13,558 nt of DNA, taken from assembly GCA_009602725.1 (NCBI GenBank), contig WELB01000086.1, forward strand, positions 444,449 through 458,006, in the 5' to 3' direction. Positions within the stretch are counted from its first letter, which is position 1; the number at the start of each line of letters is the position of its first letter. Shown here piece by piece: positions 7,501 to 13,558 of the stretch. This stretch comes from Spirogloea muscicola. Taxonomy: Eukaryota > Streptophyta > Zygnematophyceae > Spirogloeales > Spirogloeaceae. Position numbers and translations under genes: made by a program. The notes beneath the pieces are model-generated. The model had not been told where the DNA came from and made no database searches. It saw only the letters and a list, made by a program, of their open reading frames with translations.

Positions 7501-9042
7501 TGCATCAGGTACTCCCGGCCCTGGTTGCATGCCGGCCCCGTCTCTCCGTGAGCTAGCTAGGCGCATCGAAGCAGCCAGATGATGGTGCCAGTGCCAGCGC
7601 AAATCGGCCAGCCCTGCAGCAGGGGGCGAGGAGGGACATGATAAGAGGAGGGGGCACCTTGAAGAGGGCTCTGGCACGCAGCTTGTGCAGCACGGGCTCC
7701 ACGTCCTTGAGCGCCGCAGCCGTGCGTGCCGCCGGCTCCTCGGCTGCAAACTGCAGCTTGCGGTGAAGCGACTGCAGCGCTCGCACAAAGGCCTCATTCA
7801 CCTGGAGGCAATGCACCGCAGGCCAAGCCCAAGGGCAGCTGGTATGAGCTGGCTGCCGGTGCACCAAGGCGAAGGTGCTGAAGACGACCAGCAAGGTGCA
7901 CGGGGGCGTCGGTTCACCTCGCCGTCCATGATCGTGTCCACGAGCTCCGGGGGCACTACCATCTCCTCGATGAACCACGAAAGCCGGCTCTCTGCCGCCT
8001 GCGCCAACGCCGCGAGGGCAGCGCTGGCCACCCCATCAGGCACCGGCTTGTACGCTCTGAGCAGCGCGGCTGCTGCAGGCTGCTGCCCGATCCCAAAAGC
8101 AGGCAAGGGATGGCGGCGGCGTCGGCGAGTAGGCGGCGACCTTGCGGTTGCGGAGCTTGATGCCCATGCCGAGGGACTGCTCTTGGAGGCTCTTGATCTC
8201 CGCACTGATGGAGCCCAGATCGCGCTGCACTCCACCATGGCCACGCGCGCCAGGCATCAATGGCCAGGAGCTGCAATGGTCGTAGCAGCGAGGAGCACCC
8301 GGAGACTGCCGCGGCAGCCCAGACGGGCGGCGGACTGACCTGGAAGCCGCCGAGGAGAAACTCCATCTGGCCGAGGATGCCGTCGCACTCCCGGATCTGC
8401 GTGTGCAGCGTCACCAGGTTGTCGTTCTCCCGGATGTAGTCCTGCGGCCATGGAGCACCAGCAGTGCGGCAGCCCTCAAGTAAGCGTCACGCCAGCTGCT
8501 GCGACTGCGGGGGGCCCTGCTCAATGGCAGGCTGGCGCGGCGGCGGCCGTGCCTGGATGGACTCCAGCTCCACGAGGCGCAGCTTGTCCTCCACGCCGCG
8601 CGCGTACTCGCGCAGCTCCGCGCCCTGCCTCAGGATCGCCGCCACCTCCTGCGGCAGCCCGCCCACGCCGCCGCGCGCACTCAGCGCCACGGCCGCGGCA
8701 TGGCCTCTGTGCGCGCGCCCTTGCCGCCGCGGGCCCCGCGCCGGCGACTGCGGCGACGGCCAGGGAGCGCACCTCCTGCTCCCGGAAGCTCTCGAGCTCC
8801 TCCGCCAGGCCGAGCAGCGACACCTCGTCGCTGCACAGCCCGCCGCCGCGCGTTGCGGCGCCGTCAGGCTCAGCCGCCGCACCGCGTGGGAGACGCGGCG
8901 GCGAGGGCGGCCCTTACCCGTCGGCGCCGTCCTCGCCGCCGAACGTGAGGTCGCCGGCCGTGACGTCCAGGTCCGCCAGCCCGCCGTCCGGCGGCGCCGC
9001 GGCCCCATCGCCGGCGCCGANCGCCGCTGCCACCGCCGCCAT
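4508..9042 (-). CDS. VPS52: VPS52, GARP/EARP tethering complex subunit (20 exons, complete)
   Basis: VPS52 is the core subunit of the GARP complex, which tethers endosome-derived vesicles at the trans-Golgi, and of the related EARP complex. Exons in transcript order: 9042-8918, 8830-8773, 8648-8553, 8441-8340, 8224-8141, 7998-7918, 7801-7658, 7520-7429, 7276-7195, 7075-6768, 6637-6579, 6320-6220, 6099-6049, 5912-5727, 5631-5497, 5393-5319, 5229-5172, 5052-4949, 4842-4714, 4594-4508. All junctions keep phase and total 2157 nt: 718 residues, close to Arabidopsis VPS52 (about 707). Hallmarks in order: LREYARGVE and VELESIQ (residues about 72-93), TLHTQIRECDGIL (from 104), KPKTNVQILQQSVLLKY (about 244-260), KNRSAVFSLGDR (336), YEVLFRSLSKLLMDTATSEY (373-392), NCFDAIGLMLMIR (425), DVHPHYVTRRYAEF (493), IFLINNYDL (554-562), LRAALTQLLLYYTRLSDC (671), and a terminal SIMYEIKKYSRT. 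Residues about 45-170 look coiled coil. The start gives an acidic Ala/Gly-rich leader before DEVSLLGLAEELE. One N makes codon 8 ambiguous. Fourteen introns are phase 0, three phase 2 and two phase 1. Confidence 0.93.
8442..8552 (-). other. VPS52 intron 3, apparent GC-AG intron
   Basis: Exon 3 must end VELESIQ and exon 4 must begin DYIREND, because these are adjacent in plant VPS52. At that exact point the donor reads CAG|GCACGG and the acceptor CCGCAG|GAC. No GT close by keeps both the conserved residues and the frame. The other 18 introns of the gene start with GT. Confidence 0.7.
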
Positions 9043-9199
9043 GGCGGTGCCGCGCGCGGGCGTCCGCACAGCCAACCCCAAGCCCTAAACCCTGGAGCTG
9101 GAGCCCTCAGAACCCTAACACCGAACCCTAGCCTCCCCAAAACCCTAAACCGGACCTCGGCCTGGACTGCCACAGCCCGCCGCGGCCGCCGCCGGCGCC
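9043..9199. promoter_or_regulatory. Short divergent intergenic region with telomere-like boxes
   Basis: These 157 bp separate the start of VPS52 (-) from the proposed start of the next gene (+). They probably hold both promoters and 5' UTRs. From about 9073 to 9152 there are five CCCTAA or CCCTAG phrases on the + strand, including AGCCCTAAACCCT, AACCCTAACA, AACCCTAGCC and AAACCCTAAACC. These resemble plant-type telomere repeats (CCCTAAA) or the telo-box AAACCCTA. No TATA box is evident. If transcription of the + gene starts further upstream, part of this could be an intron or leader. Confidence 0.5.
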
Positions 9200-11124
9200 A
9201 TGAGGCTGTCCATCGAGGTGGAGCTGAGCGCCGAGGAGCTGCCGCGCGCCGCCGAGCTCTTGCGCACGCTCCAGTGCGCCGCCGCCGCCGCTGCCGCCGC
9301 CGCTGATGGCGGCGCCGGCCTCCAGGGCGCTGGCGGAGCACGTGGCGCCGCGTGACGCCGGCGCCCTATTCCGCGGCCTGCTGGCGCGCTTGCCGGATGC
9401 ACCGTGCGACGCCGCCGCCGCCACTGCCGCCATCGATGCCGCCGCCGCTGGCATTGTCGCTGTCCTGGCTGCGGCGCCAACCTCCTCCCACGACGCCGTC
9501 AGTGCCGCTTCGCCACCTGCGCCGCCGCCACCGCTGGGCCTTAGTCGCGGCTCCAGCCACTCAGCTCGTAGACCGGTTGGCCTCGGCAGCTGGCGGACGA
9601 GTTCGTGGAGGCCTTTGCGTCCGCGGCGCTGGTCGCGGGCCCGGTGGCGCAGCAGCAGAGCGCCGTCCCCTACTTCTACGTCATCCCCAGGTCTCGCCGC
9701 CGCCGCCGTCGCCGCCGCCGCCGCCGCCGCCGCTGCTGCCGCTCACACGCCACAGCTCGTGGCAGTGTGCATTTCCCTGGGCGCACTCTCCATGACCATT
9801 GCATGTCGCAGGCTGCCGGATGCCTTCCAAGCGAAGGTGCGGGAGGGCCTCATAGCCAAGGTCTAGACCGTGCTGCAACCACCCTAAACCCTAGATCTGA
9901 CACCCTAATTCTAAACCCTAAGCCTGCCGAGCTGGTCGCCTTGGTGACCTTTGTGACCTTCCTGGGCAGTTGAAGACGTACTGCTGCTTTGTCTCGCCAG
10001 CCCAGCGGCTCACGTCCTGTCGTGCCTGGGGCATGGCGCAGGTGCTGAAGCACCTTACGCTGAAGCGGTCCACAGATGCGAGCCGCATGGAGATTTCCAC
10101 CCATGCCGAGGCCTTTGCCGCGCTCATTGCAATCGGCTTCATCAACATTGCTGGTGGGCTTGTGGAGCAGCCGGCTTGCTGGGCCTTCCATTACAGCGGC
10201 TGTCGCATTCCTTGGACGGTGGTCGAGGCTCGTCGCAGTGGCGGTACGAGGCAGGCGCGGTCACCACCATCCTTGCACATCTGCGCAAGCGTGAAAACCT
10301 GCGCCGCAATCACAATGCTGGGCAAGACCGTCGAGCTTTGCCTGCAGCAGGTGAGCGCTGCACGCCGTCTTGCTTGTGGTGCATCTCTCCTCCGCCCAGG
10401 AGGCTGGCCAGCTTGCGCAGGTGTGCCCTGCATGTCCCCGGTGGACGAGCAGCCCATCGCTGACGGCCACGAGCATTTGTTGCTGTACCCAGCTGACCAA
10501 TCAGTGCGATCCTGAGCTGCTTGCAGAGCTTGCTACCACGCTGCGGGCCATTACTGAGGACGTCTACCAGTACAATATAATCTATGTTGAGAGCATGGGG
10601 TGGACGAGGCAGCGTGTTGCAACTTCCTTGGCGGCGGTGGCCGAGCTCCACCACAAGTCCAAGCCCTCGCTCACTGCCAGCTCGCGGCCGTTGGCCCCGC
10701 CAGGTGCACACTGATCCGCCGGACGAGGCCACAAGCTCCATAAAGGGACCGGGCTGTGCGGCGGTGGAGCTGTCTGGAGCTAGCTGCTAATGACTGCAGC
10801 GCAGGGCTCAGGCAGGTGCTCTCGTACTTTGGCCACCCTGCAACGCTGTCTTTGCCATGGCTTACGGTGAGGGCCGAGTTTGAGCTGCATCCACATCCTT
10901 GGGACTCGTATGTCGTGAGATCGACCAATTGCGATATGACTTCGATGTCGTGAGGACTGTACCACTATTTTGAAATGACACGGAGCCTGTCTCTTCAGAC
11001 CACTCGCGGGATCAGCTCATTGGCGGGAGCAAGGCCTGCTGCAAAGAGATCCCTGCTACGCTTCTTGCTGGACTTCAAGCTACAGAGCCGCCAGACGAGC
11101 TGCTTGGCAGAAAGGTTATATTAG
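9200..11124 (+). CDS. Unrecognised multi-exon protein, helical-repeat-like; middle unresolved
   Basis: Proposed exons: 9200-9497 (starts MRLSIEVELSAEELPRAAEL; frame breaks in a GCC run near 9280-9306, then runs on as ALAEHVAPRDAGALFRGLLA), 9590-9690 (LADEFVEAFASAALVAG, ending PYFYVIP), 9812-9860 (LPDAFQAKVREGLIAK), 9970-10153 (LKTYCCFVSPAQR, ending AFAALIAIGFINIAG), one ending at 10350 (KTVELCLQQ), 10493-10703 (CDPELLAELATTLRAI; RVATSLAAVAELHHK), 10805-10866 (LRQVLSYFGHPATLSLPW) and 10999-11124 (SLLRFLLDFKLQ, stop TAG). Junctions at 9498/9590, 9691/9812, 9861/9970, 10351/10493, 10704/10805 and 10867/10999 agree in phase and use GT-AG. Between 10154 and about 10300 I could not find a consistent join. 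The amphipathic, Leu/Ala-rich helices suggest a HEAT/ARM-like solenoid. Segment order loosely recalls the AP-5 zeta subunit, but this is weak. It is transcribed divergently from VPS52 and converges on the UBA gene. Confidence 0.5.
9691..9740 (+). repeat. CGC/GCC trinucleotide run in intron 2
   Basis: A nearly pure (GCC)n/(CGC)n tract with a few GTC and GCT interruptions directly follows the donor of exon 2 of the + gene. It is a simple repeat likely to cause sequencing or assembly errors. Confidence 0.7.
9879..9930 (+). repeat. Telomere-like CCCTAAA tract in an intron
   Basis: Inside intron 3 of the + gene (9861-9969) the sequence includes CACCCTAAACCCTAGATC, ACACCCTAATTC and TAAACCCTAAGCC. 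These are degenerate CCCTAAA units on the sense strand, the same orientation as in the 9073-9152 tract relative to this gene. Confidence 0.65.
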
Positions 11125-11277
11125 GAGCTCAATTGCCTTCGTCAGCACTGCCGGAGGTGCACGCCGTGGGGGGTGCAGAGGGCATAGCGTCTGCATTGGT
11201 CGCTGTAGTGCGGCGAGCAACAGACAGCCCTTCTGTCGGCGTCCCCCTAACACCCATGCATATACTTCACTGCGATT
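11125..11277. other. Convergent intergenic region
   Basis: About 150 bp lie between the proposed ends of the + gene and the UBA gene. Both 3' UTRs must fit or overlap here. A + strand frame stays open across it into the UBA gene but resembles nothing I recognise. The boundary depends on the last-exon model of each gene. Confidence 0.35.
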
Positions 11278-12741
11278 TCAGCGAGCAGCAAGCTCATCAA
11301 GTGCACAGAGTGCCCCAGGCACGACAGGATCTGGGCAGAGATTTCCATCAAAGAGAATGCGGGTTGCCTCACCCCAGTTGATCTGCTGAAGGCGCGTCAC
11401 CATGGTCAGAACCAGGCAGCCCCTCACCCTGCTGGCTCTCCCGTGTGTTGCTCGCGGCAGCATCAGAACTGGCCATCTGGCCAACACCAGCGGCAGCAGC
11501 AAGCTCTCGTGCAACAGTGCCTTGATCCGGCGGCGGCGCAGGCGGGAGGACGTGGTCGCCTAGCAGAAGCATGCAGGCGTCCTCAGCGTTGTGGCTTGTG
11601 ATGTGCAAAGCTGTGCGTGCCTGCTCCTCATCAAACCCCATCTCCACAAGTTGCGACAGTGCCTGCAGAATGCACTGCACCTTGAAAGCCTGACCACGCA
11701 GCTGCGATAGAGAGCCGCCCGGCGAAGTTAGACAAGCTGCAGCGACGATCTACACTGCTAGAAATACATGCTCAGTGTGGCTCGCAGCTTGCCTGCGCAT
11801 TGGAGCCCTCAGTCGGTGGAGGATCAGCTAGCGACGATGCCCCAGCAGGAATTGCGGCTGCCCGGCCGCTCTCCTCCGGTGTCTCCTCAGTGGTTGCTGA
11901 GCTGGCACGAGGTCCGCCCACGTTCAGGCCAGCAGACTGCTCCAGCAGCCAGTCCATGGCAATGCACAGGTGGTTGCTGCACTCGCCAAATCCAGCGCAG
12001 CCGCGACAACAAGAGAGGCGGGCTCAGCAACTCAGGCACCTTGTGACTCGCTGCCTCAACAGCCTGACCTCGCAATCAACAGCAGGACCAGGCCCCACCT
12101 GTGCAGGAGCAGTGCGGCGCGGGCGCGCTCCTCCGAGAAACCCAAGCCCTGCAGCCGTTCCATCAGCGCCGCCTCTGCCTGGAGCCCCGCGCCGCACCAG
12201 GCGCTACGTGAGAGGTGCCGACTGTGCGCCACAGAGCAACTTGTCCTCGTTGCCTTACGGGGCATCATCGGGCTTGGACAGCGGCGATCACCCCAGCAGC
12301 CGGATCCTGGCGGGGCTGCGCGTCCGCGACGTCCTGGGGTGGTGGCTGTGGTGGCGGTCCAGCAGCAGCAGCAGAGGCTGCCACAGGTGCCGGCCTCCTG
12401 CGGGCCCTGACGTCACGAGCGGCCATGGCCGACGCGGCTGCGGCGATGGTCGTCAGGCGGCTCAGGCCATCCAGAGCGCTGCGCCACACCTCCAGGCCCT
12501 GGACGAAGTCAAGAGGCGCGCTCAATGTGGGAGTCAGAGGAAGTTAAGGATTTATAGTGTAGGGTTTAGAAATTTGGGTTACGGTTTCGGATTTGGGGTT
12601 TGGGCATGAGGTCTTCTGAGCGCCAGAGATGATAAGAAGACCTCGTCGCCGGCGCTGGCGGTGGCTGCGGCGGCGTCGGCGGCCGCAGGGGCCGGGGTCT
12701 GCGGCGGCAGAGTCCGAGGGCCCACGGCCCCGGCCTCGCCG
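11278..12741 (-). CDS. Tandem UBA-domain protein, UBAC1/KPC2-like (5' end missing)
   Basis: UBAC1 (KPC2) is the ubiquitin-binding subunit of the KPC ubiquitin ligase in animals, with a UBL, two UBA and an STI1-type region. Supported exons on minus: 12178-12099, 11976-11793, 11680-11428, 11330-11278, all joined in phase. UBA 1: ALMERLQGLGFSEERARAAL, then NHLCIAMDWLLEQ across the first junction, with the MGF-type loop as LGF. A Ser/Pro/Glu-rich linker follows. UBA 2: LSQLVEMGFDEEQARTAL, then NAEDACMLLLGD. The last exon gives DPVVPGALCALDEL and TGA, a possible short STI1-like remnant (animal UBAC1 continues further). Upstream, GLEVWRSALDGLSRL (about 12490-12450) may match the helix before UBA 1 in UBAC1, but joins between 12179 and 12500 are unresolved. 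The N-terminal UBL would lie beyond the N and poly-T at 12742. UBA domains are certain; the UBAC1 identity is probable. Confidence 0.6.
11681..11792 (-). other. Apparent GC-AG intron between the two UBA exons
   Basis: The donor reads GCGCAG|GCAAGC, the usual form of a GC donor, and the acceptor is CTTTCAAG|GTG. The join is phase 0 (Asn-Ala-Gln to Val-Gln-Cys). Reading through the donor meets a stop within a few codons, and I found no in-phase GT donor nearby. Confidence 0.55.
12553..12606 (-). repeat. Telomere-like degenerate tract, probable intron of UBA gene
   Basis: On the + strand the tract contains GTAGGGTTTAGAAA, TTTGGGTTACGG and TTGGGGTTTGGGC; on minus these are CCCTAAA-like units. 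The reading frames on both sides stop here, and a pyrimidine-rich stretch ending CTTCGTCCAG lies downstream on minus, so this is most simply an intron. Confidence 0.55.
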
Positions 12742-12742
12742 N

Positions 12743-13558
<816 letters not shown>

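Noticed and set aside
9073-9152. CCCTAAA tract as a chromosome end
   Set aside because: The units are degenerate, short and lie between two genes; similar tracts occur at two further internal sites.
8464-9341. Open frames of about 280 codons on both strands over 8464-9341
   Set aside because: They cross proven VPS52 introns and exons out of frame; GC-rich sequence keeps several frames open by chance. Only the exon-3 part (8648-8553) of the minus frame is coding.

Overview
The window looks like nuclear DNA from a GC-rich, intron-dense green alga (chlorophyte, perhaps trebouxiophyte; the lineage is inference). Support comes from a 20-exon gene whose protein is clearly plant-type VPS52, introns mostly of 87-150 nt, Ala/Pro-rich protein ends, telomere-like CCCTAAA tracts, and decayed non-LTR retrotransposon tails. 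I see no bacterial operons, ribosome binding sites, tRNA, rRNA or CRISPR array.

Region 1-4050 is a repeat graveyard. It holds at least six broken 3' ends of one LINE-like pol family: three on + (1-324, 1864-2604, 2605-3006) and three on - (413-958, 1047-1182, 1448-1666). Interleaved in both orientations are about eleven copies of a short repeat with a GGGCTG...CAGCCC stem-loop core. Positions 1179-1822 form a large interrupted palindrome around one LINE fragment. From about 3030 to 3900 the + strand is pyrimidine-rich and packed with these repeats. Positions 4050-4507 hold no recognised gene and include the presumed 3' flank of VPS52.

Region 4508-9042 (-) is a complete VPS52 gene. Twenty exons, each joined in phase, give 718 codons plus stop. 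VPS52 is the core subunit of the GARP/EARP vesicle-tethering complexes. Intron 3 appears to be GC-AG.

Region 9200 to about 11124 (+) is a divergently transcribed multi-exon gene, 157 bp from the VPS52 start. Several exons join in phase, but the first exon is frame-disrupted in an alanine run and the middle is unresolved. The product is not recognised; a weak resemblance to the AP-5 zeta subunit is offered only as a hypothesis.

Region 11278-12741 (-) is a convergent gene with two UBA domains, best matching UBAC1/KPC2. Its 5' end is lost where the sequence turns into an N followed by 816 T residues, most likely an assembly artefact. VPS52 acts in endosome-to-Golgi traffic and the UBA protein probably in ubiquitin handling; nothing shows that the three genes work together.
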